The position numbers and the translations under genes are program-made. Below, one piece after another: positions 35,198-44,058 of a stretch of DNA of 64,000 bases (positions are counted from its first letter, which is position 1; each line of letters begins with the position of its first letter). Under the pieces are notes generated by a model. That model was not told where the DNA came from. It searched no databases and worked only from the letters and a program-made list of their open reading frames with translations. Location of the stretch: the NCBI RefSeq assembly GCF_009928525.1, contig NZ_JAABOK010000013.1, positions 1 to 64,000 on the forward strand. Direction: 5' to 3'. Source of the stretch: Chitinophaga solisilvae. Lineage in GTDB: Bacteria > Bacteroidota > Bacteroidia > Chitinophagales > Chitinophagaceae.

Positions 35198-35761
35198 TTA
35201 GACGAAAAGAGAAAGCATCAGCAGGAGTGCGCCGCCGATACGCTGGCGTATGTGCCGGAGCGCTGTAGTAATGTGGTATTCCACTGTTTTCGGAGAAATG
35301 CCCAGCTCAAAGGCAATATGTCTGATAGAAAATTTTTCATGCCGGCTCATGGTGTACACCCGGCGGCATTGTTCGGGCAGGTTGTCCACACAGGCTTCTA
35401 CCACCAGCTGTAGTTGTCTTGTTTGTATAGACTCATCTGCTTCTCCGGCAAGGGGTTCGGAATATTTTGCCAGCTCAATGCGTTCAATGGACTGCAGCTG
35501 TTTCAGCTTTTTGAGAACCAGGTGATAGGATGTGGTAAACAGCCATCCTTTAATATTTGTATGAGGCATGTTCCAGTGTTCCCACAGCTTGATGAAGGTG
35601 TCCTGAACAATGTCTTCAGCCGCCTGTTCATCTTTCAGAATACGGAAAGCCGTACGCAACAAAGGCTTCCAATACTGCGCATAGACCTGATCGAATGTAA
35701 CGGCATCCTCCTGTTGAAGTGCTGTTCCTGATCGCGATGGTCCTGTGCTTTTTGTTTCCAC
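35198..35761 (-). CDS. ECF-type RNA polymerase sigma-70 factor
   Basis: The 187-residue protein has region 2 (FDQVYAQYWKPLLRTAFRIL, then QAAEDIVQDTFIKLWEHW) and region 4 (LPEQCRRVYTMSRHEKFSIR and a helix-turn-helix to VEYHITTALRHIRQRI). This fits the Bacteroidota ECF sigma class that pairs with FecR proteins. It would direct transcription of the receptor operon. A TATTTTTG box lies about 20 bases upstream (35784-35791, minus strand). Confidence 0.93.
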   Translation of the reverse strand: METKSTGPSRSGTALQQEDAVTFDQVYAQYWKPLLRTAFRILKDEQAAEDIVQDTFIKLWEHWNMPHTNIKGWLFTTSYHLVLKKLKQLQSIERIELAKYSEPLAGEADESIQTRQLQLVVEACVDNLPEQCRRVYTMSRHEKFSIRHIAFELGISPKTVEYHITTALRHIRQRIGGALLLMLSLFV

Positions 35762-35783
35762 TGATGTATACCATTTGTCAGGA

Positions 35784-35791
35784 CAAAAATA
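35784..35791 (-). promoter_or_regulatory. -7 box of the ECF sigma gene
   Basis: On the minus strand this reads TATTTTTG, a match to TAnnTTTG. No clear -33 element is visible. Confidence 0.4.
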
Positions 35792-36054
35792 TCAGTTAGA
35801 CTTCAGGAGGCGGAGAGATGTTGTGTTACGTTTCTATTAATTTATAAATGAACCCGCTGGAAAAATCTTTCCCTGTTTAAAATTATCAGCTTCAAAAAAT
35901 ATTAGCGAATACAATTTTTCTTATAGAACTTCGCTTTACGGAGAAGGAACCATGAAGAGTACAGGCATCTGCGCAGGAGAATGTTAACCGGTTCATATGC
36001 ACTCATTTTCCCTTTACTGAATATATCCGATTGATAAAATCATAAACAAGTTAC

Positions 36055-37077
36055 ATGAAGTATCATTTATCCCTTTTGCTGCTCCTGGCAGGAGCGGGCC
36101 TGAAAGCACAGACGAACGTCATCAAGGAAACCGGCAAGGTTGGTATTGGTATTACCACTCCATCAGATTACCTGCAGGTACATGGTGGCAACATCAGGGT
36201 TTCCAATTCCAACGGGTATCCTTTCGGCGTTTCATTAGATATGGATGCTACCGTATCATGGGCCAGAGAGTTCAGTTTTACACATAGCAATGCCGGTAAG
36301 ATGGCCTGCTTTGGCGTGTATTCCATCGGATCTAATATGAACTACGCATACATCGGAGGCAATACTACCGCTACTACTGCACATGCAGCACCCTGGATGA
36401 CGTTTAAACCCAACGGTTATGTTGGTATCGGTACTACTAACCCGCATACGATCTTCTCTGTCAGCGGAGGCGTAACGATCTATGCTCCTATCAACTCTGC
36501 CGGCCCCCGGCCTGCGCTGGCGCCAGGCACTATTACCGGCGAAATCAGGGGAACCAGCCCGGGATGGTATGGCGGCGATGACGGGTTCATGAGGTTAAGT
36601 GCCGGCGGCGGCACCAATGCGGGCACCAAGTCTTTTATTGATTTGTCAGGATATACTGCCACTCAGCCGGATATGTTTCAGAATATCGTTATGGGCACAT
36701 CAGGTGCAGAGAGATTACGGATTGCCTCCAACGGAAATGTGGGCATTGGTACCAATAACCCCGGTGCGAAACTGGCTGTGAACGGAGATATCAAAGCACA
36801 GAAAATAAAAGTAACAACAACAGAGTGGCCCGACTATGTATTTCAATCCGACTATAAGCTGCCTGGACTACTGGAAGTAGCAGACTTCATTACCGCCCAC
36901 AAACACTTGCCTGGCGTACCTTCTGAAGCAGACGTTAAAAAAGAAGGCAGCGTGGATGTAGGTCAGATGAACGAAATATTACTGCGGAAAATAGAAGAAT
37001 TAACGCTTTACATGATTGAACTGAAAAAAGAAAATATCGCTTTAAAAGGCCGGCTGGAGAAAGTGGAAGCCAGATAA
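36055..37077 (+). CDS. Secreted fibre-like protein with C-terminal coiled coil
   Basis: The 340-residue protein has a signal peptide (AGAGLKAQ) and repeated GKVGIGITTPSDYLQV- and GNVGIGTNNPGAKLAV-like units, as in phage tail-fibre and surface-fibre beta-helices. A conserved C-terminal block follows (KVTTTEWPDYVFQSDYKLP, KHLPGVPSEADVKKEG) and then a coiled coil (LLRKIEELTLYMIELKKENI). The block is widespread in Bacteroidota secreted proteins; its function is unknown, with adhesion or a trimeric surface structure as guesses. A relative lies at 43360. A terminator follows. Confidence 0.75.
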   Translation: MKYHLSLLLLLAGAGLKAQTNVIKETGKVGIGITTPSDYLQVHGGNIRVSNSNGYPFGVSLDMDATVSWAREFSFTHSNAGKMACFGVYSIGSNMNYAYIGGNTTATTAHAAPWMTFKPNGYVGIGTTNPHTIFSVSGGVTIYAPINSAGPRPALAPGTITGEIRGTSPGWYGGDDGFMRLSAGGGTNAGTKSFIDLSGYTATQPDMFQNIVMGTSGAERLRIASNGNVGIGTNNPGAKLAVNGDIKAQKIKVTTTEWPDYVFQSDYKLPGLLEVADFITAHKHLPGVPSEADVKKEGSVDVGQMNEILLRKIEELTLYMIELKKENIALKGRLEKVEAR

Positions 37078-37108
37078 ACACTGACTCAATCTTCCGTAAA
37101 AAAACAAA

Positions 37109-37137
37109 CAAAACCCGCTATAACAGCGGGTTTTGTC
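37109..37137 (+). terminator. Intrinsic terminator after the fibre-like gene
   Basis: AAAACCCGCT pairs with AGCGGGTTTT around the loop ATAAC. A and T tracts on both sides make it usable by the minus-strand gene at 37169 as well. Confidence 0.85.
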
Positions 37138-37168
37138 ATTTCAACATTTATCGGGAAGACCTGTAATG

Positions 37169-38536
37169 CTATTGTACTGTTACGCCACCGGGATTGTAAT
37201 AGTGATTCAATATCCAGCGATAGTCCTTATCGCTGGCCCAGAAACTTGAGCCCCACTGGCACATTCCTCTTCCATGGCCATTGGTAGCACGGCCTGCGCA
37301 GCGTGCGTCAGAGATACAGGGCCAGGAGCTGCCCGTACCGCTGTAACCATTTCCGCAGCCGGCATTGTTATTTTCAGCAGAATACTCAGATCTGAAAATG
37401 GCACCGCTTTTTGCCAGATACACGCCTGCTGTAGCCCTTGCCGCATTAATGGTGGAAGAAGCGGTTTCACTGCCCCAGGCTTGTGAACAGGGCGTACTGG
37501 AAATATCGTAGTTGCTTCTTATCGGATGCTGCACATGCCAGGCGCCATAAGAACGGTAGGCTACCGCCCCGGCCTGCAGCGACGCGGCCTTCCAGCTGGA
37601 AATCCATTCGTTGTCAAGACCAGACTCCGTATAGGCTTCAAGGCTCATCACCTTTACGCTGCTGCAGGAAAGACAGGAGCAGCTGAGCCCCACCCGGATG
37701 CTGGCGGGTAAACTCAATGCAGCGGCTTTCGCAAGCGTACCTGTCATGCTTTCTGCTGCAACAGCAGCAGCGTCTCTTTCCAGTGATTCACCTGCTGTCC
37801 GGTCAAATAAGCCTTGCCGCAGATATTCTACATCTTCATTGCCCGCCCTGCCGTTTACAGACGATCCAGTGGTACGCATTGCCATTTTAAAAGTGTAGGC
37901 GCCGGGTACCAGGTAAAAATTCTTCAGCACATGTGTTACATATCCGGGCCTGACAGCGCTGATAGCAATAGTTGCCGGCTTTGTCTCCGGGTTCACCTCA
38001 TCTGCAGCAGCAGGTATGCTGACAGAGAAAAACCCTCTGGCATCCGTTCTGGCGCTATAGGCGCCCAGATTTAATTCCACATCCGCCAGCGGCGCATGTT
38101 CGGCCGCATCACTTAAATATCCGCTCACAGTGACCATATCTTTGCCCGTTGTTCTGGCAGCAGCAGCTGTAGCAACATTAACAGGATCCAGGTCAATACC
38201 TGCACGGATAACATCCTCTTCTCCGGTGGAAAAATAAGTCTGCAGCGGGTTGTATCCTTGTCCGCCTACTGTAAATGTGAACTTACCATTTACTGCCAGA
38301 AATGATACGGTACCATTCTTTCCGGCTTTCAGCAGGCTTTCTTTTCCGTCGGGTGCCTTGACGGTAATGGCGGCTTCAGGGATGGCATAGCCTGTAACGC
38401 CATCAGTAATAGTGAAGTCAATACGGGTGGAGGGCTTATCCTGCGGCATATCCAGGGTACCGGCAGTATCCCGTTTACCACAGGAAGTAACAATGGCACA
38501 TCCGGCCAGGGCAATCATAAAGAATTGTTTTTTCAT
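37169..38536 (-). CDS. SpoIID/LytB-domain lipoprotein
   Basis: The 455-residue protein has a lipoprotein signal (lipobox VTSC near residue 19) and two Ig- or carboxypeptidase-regulatory-like modules (about 35-110, with ITDGVTGYAIPEAAITV, and 125-215, with SGYLSDAAEHAPLADVELN). A C-terminal SpoIID-like domain follows: VMSLEAYTESGLDNEWISSW with the likely catalytic Glu, LQAGAVAYRSYGAW, and GHGRGMCQWGSSFWA. SpoIID enzymes act on peptidoglycan glycan strands lacking stem peptides. It is Cys-rich near CSCLSC. The ATG at 38536 is chosen because it begins the signal peptide. The substrate in a Gram-negative is unknown. Confidence 0.85.
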   Translation of the reverse strand: MKKQFFMIALAGCAIVTSCGKRDTAGTLDMPQDKPSTRIDFTITDGVTGYAIPEAAITVKAPDGKESLLKAGKNGTVSFLAVNGKFTFTVGGQGYNPLQTYFSTGEEDVIRAGIDLDPVNVATAAAARTTGKDMVTVSGYLSDAAEHAPLADVELNLGAYSARTDARGFFSVSIPAAADEVNPETKPATIAISAVRPGYVTHVLKNFYLVPGAYTFKMAMRTTGSSVNGRAGNEDVEYLRQGLFDRTAGESLERDAAAVAAESMTGTLAKAAALSLPASIRVGLSCSCLSCSSVKVMSLEAYTESGLDNEWISSWKAASLQAGAVAYRSYGAWHVQHPIRSNYDISSTPCSQAWGSETASSTINAARATAGVYLAKSGAIFRSEYSAENNNAGCGNGYSGTGSSWPCISDARCAGRATNGHGRGMCQWGSSFWASDKDYRWILNHYYNPGGVTVQ

Positions 38537-38987
38537 GTATTCAGATTTTGGGTTAAAAGGTGTTCGGGTTTTCAGCCAGCTGATACAATAGTGGAATTTA
38601 CCATTCAGCTCAAGGTCACCGGAAAACAATATGGTTTTATCGTTACAACATGCTCTTTAAAATTTTCCGGCTGGAAAATCAATATGAATAAAGCTCGGGG
38701 GGAATTAGTACTTTGATTCGTGGAACGGGCTTTTGGTACAAATGGATCGGGTACGTCAAAACACAAACTTATCTGAAGATACTATTTTTCCGGATAATTA
38801 TCATGTGCATACGGACATTAAAAAAACTTTTACTGCTTCCACCACCGGTTATCCTGTATCCGTTCATTTTCAGACAGCAGATGTCCGCCAGCGGACACCT
38901 GCTGTTGCAGAAAAATACAGGATGCGGCACTGTAGCCACTTTCCGGAATGGCAGTATTATTGTCGTTCAGCTGCAAACACGTAAGGA
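38537..38987. other. Intergenic stretch without a recognisable gene
   Basis: About 450 bases separate the divergent SpoIID and permease genes. A hairpin ATTTTCC-GGCT-GGAAAAT sits at 38662-38679. Overlapping frames of 83 and 93 codons from 38713 and 38733 have no protein-like pattern that I recognise and no convincing ribosome binding site, so I do not call them. Promoters for both flanking genes are expected here but no consensus box was found. Confidence 0.5.
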
Positions 38988-41372
38988 ATGTTAAGGAATC
39001 ATACTAAAGTTGCCTGGAGGAATCTCCTCAACAACAAAACTTTTTCCCTGCTCAATATTGCCGGCTTATCAACCGGTCTGGCAGTGGCGTTGCTGATCGG
39101 CCTGTGGATTTATGATGAAGTGACCTTTAACAAACACCACGCGAATTATGACCGCATTGTTGCCGTGATGCAACACCAGACCTTCAATGGAGACGTTGGT
39201 ACGCAAACAGCTAATCCTTATCTGCTGGGTGAAGAGATCAGGAATAAATACGGGAGCGACTTCAAACATGTAATCATGACGTCGTGGCCGGATAAACACA
39301 TTCTGGCTCAAGGCAACCACGCGGTTTCCAAAACAGGTAATTTCTTTGAACCTGATTTTCCGGAGATGATTACCCTCCGGATGCTGAGCGGTACCCGCGG
39401 AGGATTAAAGGATCCTTCCTCCGTGATGTTATCTGCTTCTACAGCCAGGGCTATGTTTGGCGACACGGATCCGGTTGGCCAAATCGTAAAAATGGATGGC
39501 AGGCTGGATGTAAAAGTGAGCGGTGTATATGAAGACCTTCCCCACAATTCGTCCTTCGGCGACCTGGAATTTATAGCGCCCTGGGAATTGTACCTGATCA
39601 GTCAGCCGTGGATAAAGGAAATGGAAAATCCGTGGCGTTCTAATTTCACCCAGACATATGCGCAGCTGGCCGATAACGCTGACCTGGAAAAAGTATCTGC
39701 AAAAATAAAGGATGTAAAGCTGCACAAGGTGCGCGCCGAGGACGCCGCTTTCAAACCGGAAGTATTTCTGTTTCCGATGAGTAAATGGCACCTGTATTCG
39801 GAATGGAAGGACGGAAAAAATACCGGCGGACGTATTCAGTTTGTCTGGCTTTTTGGCGGCACCGGCCTGTTTGTGCTGCTGCTGGCCTGTATTAACTTCA
39901 TGAACCTGAGCACCGCGCGTTCTGAGAAAAGGGCCAGGGAAGTGGGTATCCGCAAGGCGGTGGGCTCTGTCCGCAGTCAGCTTATCTCCCAGTTTCTGAG
40001 TGAATCAGTGATGCTGGCCTGCGTTGGTTTCGTACTGGCGTTACTGTTAGTATATATCAGTTTACCATTTTTCAACAGTCTGGCAGACAAAAGAGTCAGC
40101 ATCCCTGTCCGGCAACCGTTATTCTGGCTCATTGCCTTCGGTGTTACTTTTTTCACCGGAATAATTGCCGGCAGCTATCCGGCATTTTACCTGTCCTCCT
40201 TTGAGCCGATCAAAGTGCTGAAAGGAACATTCCGCGCCGGCCGGTATGCGGCCGTTCCCCGCAAAGCAATGGTAGTACTGCAGTTTACTGTATCTGTTAT
40301 ACTGATTACCGGCACGGCAGTAGTATTCAAACAGATACAATATGCCAGGAACCGCCCTACTGCCTATAACCGGGAAGGATTAATCACCATCCCGATAGCC
40401 ACTCCCAAACTGTACGACAACTTCGAATTTATCCGGCAGGAACTGACTGGCAGCGGCGCCGCACAGGCAGCAGCCGTGACTTCCGCTCCCACCACCCGCC
40501 TGAGTCAGATCAACAACGGATATACCTGGAAAAATATGCAGCCCGGCACACAGGGTAATTTCGGGGTGCTGAACGTCAGCCACGATTTCGGACAAACCAT
40601 CAAATGGCAGATTATCGCCGGCAGAGACTTCTCCCGTAATTTTACTACAGACAGCAACGCCATTATACTGAATGAAACTGCTGTGAAGTTTATGGGACTT
40701 AAAAACCCTGTGGGAGAAATCGTGAAGAAGGACAACCAGCCATTTACCGTGATCGGCGTAGTAAAAGACATGGTGATGGAATCGCCCTATCAACCGGTAT
40801 TCCGCACCATATTTGAGCTGGATAGTAAAAACGTTAACTTTATCAACATCCGGCTGAATCCTGCCAAACCTGTGACAGCAGCGCTGGCACAGGCAGAAAG
40901 CATTTTCAGAAAATACGATCCGGGTGTTCCCTTCACTTATACGTTTGCTGACGACGATTATGCTATCAAATTCGATACAGAGCAACGTATCGGTAAACTA
41001 TCCAGCTTCTTCTCCGTACTGGCTATCTTTATCAGCTGCCTGGGACTGTTTGGCATGGCTTCTTTCATGGCAGAACAACGTACAAAGGAAATAGGCGTCA
41101 GAAAAGTACTGGGCGCATCCATCTTCAACCTGTGGCGGCTGATGACCAAAGATTTCGCTTTGCTGATACTCATCGCCCTGAGCATCGCCGTTCCTGTAGC
41201 CTGCTACTGTATGAACCGGTGGCTGCAACATTACGACTACCGTACCGATATTTCCTGGTGGATACTCGCAAGCATCTGCGGCGGCGCCCTGGGAATAGCA
41301 CTCCTTACCGTTAGCTATCAATCCATAAAGGCAGCGATGATGAATCCTGTGGAAGTACTTAAATCTGAATAA
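38988..41372 (+). CDS. MacB/FtsX-type ABC transporter permease
   Basis: The 794-residue protein is a double-unit permease. It has an N-terminal helix (about 20-40), a periplasmic MacB-like domain, an FtsX block of three helices (LFVLLLACINFMNLSTARSE and EVGIRKAVGSVRSQL), a second periplasmic domain, and a second FtsX block (ISCLGLFGMASFMAEQRTKE and IGVRKVLGASIFNLW). No ATPase gene adjoins, so it must use one encoded elsewhere. In Bacteroidota these permeases come in many copies, and their substrates are unknown. The start follows an AAGGA ribosome-binding-like site. The stop codon merges with the hairpin repeat at 41370. Confidence 0.9.
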   Translation: MLRNHTKVAWRNLLNNKTFSLLNIAGLSTGLAVALLIGLWIYDEVTFNKHHANYDRIVAVMQHQTFNGDVGTQTANPYLLGEEIRNKYGSDFKHVIMTSWPDKHILAQGNHAVSKTGNFFEPDFPEMITLRMLSGTRGGLKDPSSVMLSASTARAMFGDTDPVGQIVKMDGRLDVKVSGVYEDLPHNSSFGDLEFIAPWELYLISQPWIKEMENPWRSNFTQTYAQLADNADLEKVSAKIKDVKLHKVRAEDAAFKPEVFLFPMSKWHLYSEWKDGKNTGGRIQFVWLFGGTGLFVLLLACINFMNLSTARSEKRAREVGIRKAVGSVRSQLISQFLSESVMLACVGFVLALLLVYISLPFFNSLADKRVSIPVRQPLFWLIAFGVTFFTGIIAGSYPAFYLSSFEPIKVLKGTFRAGRYAAVPRKAMVVLQFTVSVILITGTAVVFKQIQYARNRPTAYNREGLITIPIATPKLYDNFEFIRQELTGSGAAQAAAVTSAPTTRLSQINNGYTWKNMQPGTQGNFGVLNVSHDFGQTIKWQIIAGRDFSRNFTTDSNAIILNETAVKFMGLKNPVGEIVKKDNQPFTVIGVVKDMVMESPYQPVFRTIFELDSKNVNFINIRLNPAKPVTAALAQAESIFRKYDPGVPFTYTFADDDYAIKFDTEQRIGKLSSFFSVLAIFISCLGLFGMASFMAEQRTKEIGVRKVLGASIFNLWRLMTKDFALLILIALSIAVPVACYCMNRWLQHYDYRTDISWWILASICGGALGIALLTVSYQSIKAAMMNPVEVLKSE

Positions 41373-41492
41373 TTACGAATTACGAATTGCGAATTACGAA
41401 TGAGGAGCGAAGATTTAAGCGGATAAAGAATTAACTTCTTCGCTTAAATCTTCGCTCCTCATTCGTAATTCGCAATTCGTAATTCGTAATTC
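41370..41492. repeat. Type A intergenic hairpin between convergent genes
   Basis: The left arm starts inside the permease stop codon (TAATTACGAATTACG) and the right arm ends 10 bases from the stop of the gene at 41502. Inner arms are GAGGAGCGAAGATTTAAGCG and its complement. The loop (41421-41441) is the inverse of that in the copy at 24017. Confidence 0.92.
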
Positions 41493-41501
41493 CTGTATAT
41501 T

Positions 41502-42083
41502 TTACCAGATAAACGGAATCAGCTTCCTCGTATGTTGCTGGTATGCAGTGTATGCTTCGGGGAAGAGGTTGCTCAGCAGGATTTCTTCCTGGTTGATTTT
41601 AATGCATAAGCCGAGGGCAAAAATGAGGGTCATGATGATGGCGGCGAGGCCGCCGGTAACGAGGGTGGTGCCGGTAACTGCCGTGATGAAGCCGGTATAA
41701 ATGGGGTGTCTTACAAAGCGGTAAGGCCCTGTCATTACCAGTTCATGGTCTTTTTTGGCGGTTACACCGCCGCTCCAGTTTTTGCCCAGGAGGTAGCGGG
41801 ACCAGATGCAGATGAGGATACCTGTTATGCACAATACAACGCCGGCTGTTTGCAGTACTACGTCTGCAGGCAGGATGCGGCGGCCGATCCCTCCGGTCAT
41901 CAGCAAAGGTGCATACAGGGAAGAAAAGATGAGGAAATAGCCGAGAGCACCCATAAAGCGCTCCTTAGCGGTTCTTACTTTAATATTTTCTTTGGTTTTA
42001 TTACGCAGCAACAGCCAGTAACTACAGAACAGGATCCAGCAGCCGATAGTGATCCAGGTAAATATGGTCAGCGAATGGGTCAT
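41502..42083 (-). CDS. Isoprenylcysteine methyltransferase-like membrane protein
   Basis: The 193-residue protein has four or five transmembrane segments. It carries the conserved C-terminal signature of the ICMT/PEMT-type methyltransferases: MTGPYRFVRHPIYTGFI, with the SAM-binding RHP, and later the acidic QEEILLSNLFPEAYTAY. Bacterial members methylate small membrane or volatile compounds of mostly unknown identity. It stands alone between a hairpin repeat and an unrelated gene. The family call is good; the substrate is unknown. Confidence 0.82.
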   Translation of the reverse strand: MTHSLTIFTWITIGCWILFCSYWLLLRNKTKENIKVRTAKERFMGALGYFLIFSSLYAPLLMTGGIGRRILPADVVLQTAGVVLCITGILICIWSRYLLGKNWSGGVTAKKDHELVMTGPYRFVRHPIYTGFITAVTGTTLVTGGLAAIIMTLIFALGLCIKINQEEILLSNLFPEAYTAYQQHTRKLIPFIW

Positions 42084-42171
42084 AAACAGGGTTTTATAAC
42101 CTGCTGAAGGTAGGCGATAATCGCTTAAAAGCTCCTGTTCATTTTATTCATTCCTCATATCAGGCATTCGT

Positions 42172-42774
42172 CTATGGTGTAAGCCAGTACTTAATTCCGG
42201 AGGGAACCGGTGTTGGTTTAAATGCGGGTTTTCCTGCCAGCTCCGGGAAGATGTGGGTGGCAATCAGTTTGCTGATATTATCTGTCCAGTAGATAATATC
42301 GGATCCATACATAGACAGTACCGGGTTACCGGGAACATCCACCAGCATAAACCGGTGCCCGCAAATAGGGAAGATACGCGAAATCCCCTCTGCCCTGAGC
42401 CGACCCGCGGTGATATTATTAGCCGAATAAATCCACTGCAGGAGGTTCTGTATGCGGTCCATATCATTAGGAAAAGCATAGAAAACAGGTGTATAGGCCG
42501 GCGTATGCCCGCTGCTGCCGTAGATATTTACGCCGGGCTTATCCAGCCCGTTCATGACCTCATAGAAATGCCGCAGCGGGGCAGGGAAAGTGAATCCCAC
42601 AGCCGCTTCGAAGGCCTTCAGCTCTGCTGCAGACAAACCGGGATTCCATGTTGTTCCCGGCTGTACCTGGAAGCCGAAGATATCATGATCCAGGGAGCTG
42701 CCGGCCCAATGGCGGTCAGACAGTTCCCGGAGCTGTTCAAAAAAAGCGATGCTGTCGTCCGGAGCTATTATCAT
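42172..42774 (-). CDS. SMI1/KNR4-like protein
   Basis: The 200-residue protein has the SMI1/KNR4 core: GLSAAELKAFEAAVGFTFPA, then HFYEVMNGLDKPG with the conserved GL, and a later RIFPICGHRFMLVDVPGNP stretch ending in strand-like IIYWTDNISKL. Members often serve as immunity proteins against contact-dependent toxins or as general partners in eukaryotes. No toxin is encoded next to it. A short gap (20 bp) separates it from an NTF2-like gene on the same strand. Confidence 0.75.
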   Translation of the reverse strand: MIIAPDDSIAFFEQLRELSDRHWAGSSLDHDIFGFQVQPGTTWNPGLSAAELKAFEAAVGFTFPAPLRHFYEVMNGLDKPGVNIYGSSGHTPAYTPVFYAFPNDMDRIQNLLQWIYSANNITAGRLRAEGISRIFPICGHRFMLVDVPGNPVLSMYGSDIIYWTDNISKLIATHIFPELAGKPAFKPTPVPSGIKYWLTP

Positions 42775-42794
42775 CTCTCTAAAATACGAATCTT

Positions 42795-43184
42795 TTATGG
42801 CTGCAATGCCTTCACCAGGCCATATCCTTCTTCCAGCAAACGGTATTTTACAATGAGATCATTTTCTATGGTCATGGAGGTAAAGAAAATGGACTCATAT
42901 AGTTTGCCGGTCTGTAACATACGCGTGGTAAAACGGCCGGCGGTGAGGTTAACATTTTCCTGTGTAAAGGAATGATCTATATGCCCTTCCACCGCTTCCG
43001 TATTTTTCCATAACATCCTGTAGAAGTCTGCTATGGCTGCTTTTGTGGACCGATGGCCCAGCCAGGGCGCTATTGCTTCATTGCCGGGAATGTACCAGTC
43101 AATTTCATCTGCGATCAGCGCTAAAATATCATCCAGGTTACGCTGCGCCATGGCGGCAAAAAATTTATTAACGATGTGTTCCAT
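42795..43184 (-). CDS. SnoaL/NTF2-like protein
   Basis: The 129-residue protein is a single NTF2-like domain. The long helix near the start is VNKFFAAMAQRNLDDILALI, with a conserved WYIPGNE, and strands carry FTSMTIENDLIVKYRLLEE. The fold binds small hydrophobic ligands or acts as an isomerase/hydrolase; no catalytic residue can be named here. It is immediately upstream of the SMI1/KNR4-like gene on the same strand. A second NTF2-like protein of the window (46960) is unrelated in detail. Confidence 0.8.
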   Translation of the reverse strand: MEHIVNKFFAAMAQRNLDDILALIADEIDWYIPGNEAIAPWLGHRSTKAAIADFYRMLWKNTEAVEGHIDHSFTQENVNLTAGRFTTRMLQTGKLYESIFFTSMTIENDLIVKYRLLEEGYGLVKALQP

Positions 43185-43359
43185 ATAATCATTTTTCTAC
43201 CACAAAGTTCCGTTTCCTGTTTTGTTAACGCTTACCTATACACGCCGTATTGTTATCTTTTCACGTCACATGATAAAGAAGCAACAAGTAAAAAAAAGTT
43301 ATTGTAACAGAAGCGTTAATTTGTACCTGCAAATATTCCGGACCCAACTCCTTTTGACT

Positions 43360-44058
43360 ATGAAATACTTATTAGTGGCTGCTGTCAGCCTTTTGTCCCT
43401 ACCCGCTTTTTCTCAGATTATAGAAAAAAACAACAATGTAGGAATCGGTATAGAACCGGTTTCCAAACTGGAAGTAAATGGTAATATCTATACGCACGGC
43501 GGGCTTTCCAGCAGTGCAGGCGGCCCTGTAGGCGGATTTATTCATTTGCTGAATCCCACTAAAACCACTCCCGGAACGGCCATGCGCTGGAGCATTTATA
43601 ATATGACCGGCACCTATGGCAACAGCCTGCAGTTCTGGGCATATGACCAGAAAGAATGCACCCCTGGCGGTTTGTGTGCATCCCGGCTGACGATACTTGA
43701 TAACGGCCGGGTAGGCATCGGTACTAATGTTCCCCCGTCAGAACTGGGTGTTGCAGGCACCATCACAGCGTATAAAGTAAAGGTAACAACCAACTGGGCT
43801 GATTATGTTTTCCATAAAGATTACCAGCTTCCCAGCCTGGAATATGTGGAACAACACATCCGTGAAAAAAAGCATCTGCCCGAAATTCCATCTGAAGCAG
43901 AAATCAGCAGAGACGGCCTGGACCTGGGCAGTATGCAGCAAAAGCAGATGCAGAAAATTGAAGAACTCACCCTCTATATCATTGAGCAGCACAAAGCCAT
44001 TGCTGCCCTACAGGAAACCGTGAAAAAGCTGAGTGCACAGACAGCACAAAAATTTTAA
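43360..44058 (+). CDS. Secreted fibre-like protein, relative of the one at 36055
   Basis: The 232-residue protein has a signal peptide (LLSLPAFSQ), one NNVGIGIEPVSKLEVNG unit and a second GRVGIGTNVPPSELGVAG unit, then the conserved C-terminal block (KVTTNWADYVFHKDYQLPSL, KHLPEIPSEAEISRDGLDLG) and a coiled coil (KQMQKIEELTLYIIEQHKAI). It is shorter than its relative at 36055 by the loss of one central beta-helix segment. The ATG at 43360 is chosen; the frame extends upstream without protein character. A type B hairpin repeat begins at its stop codon. Confidence 0.75.
   Translation: MKYLLVAAVSLLSLPAFSQIIEKNNNVGIGIEPVSKLEVNGNIYTHGGLSSSAGGPVGGFIHLLNPTKTTPGTAMRWSIYNMTGTYGNSLQFWAYDQKECTPGGLCASRLTILDNGRVGIGTNVPPSELGVAGTITAYKVKVTTNWADYVFHKDYQLPSLEYVEQHIREKKHLPEIPSEAEISRDGLDLGSMQQKQMQKIEELTLYIIEQHKAIAALQETVKKLSAQTAQKF

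Noticed and set aside
38713-38994. Two overlapping frames of 83 and 93 codons before the permease gene
   Set aside because: There is no recognisable protein pattern, ribosome binding site or promoter.
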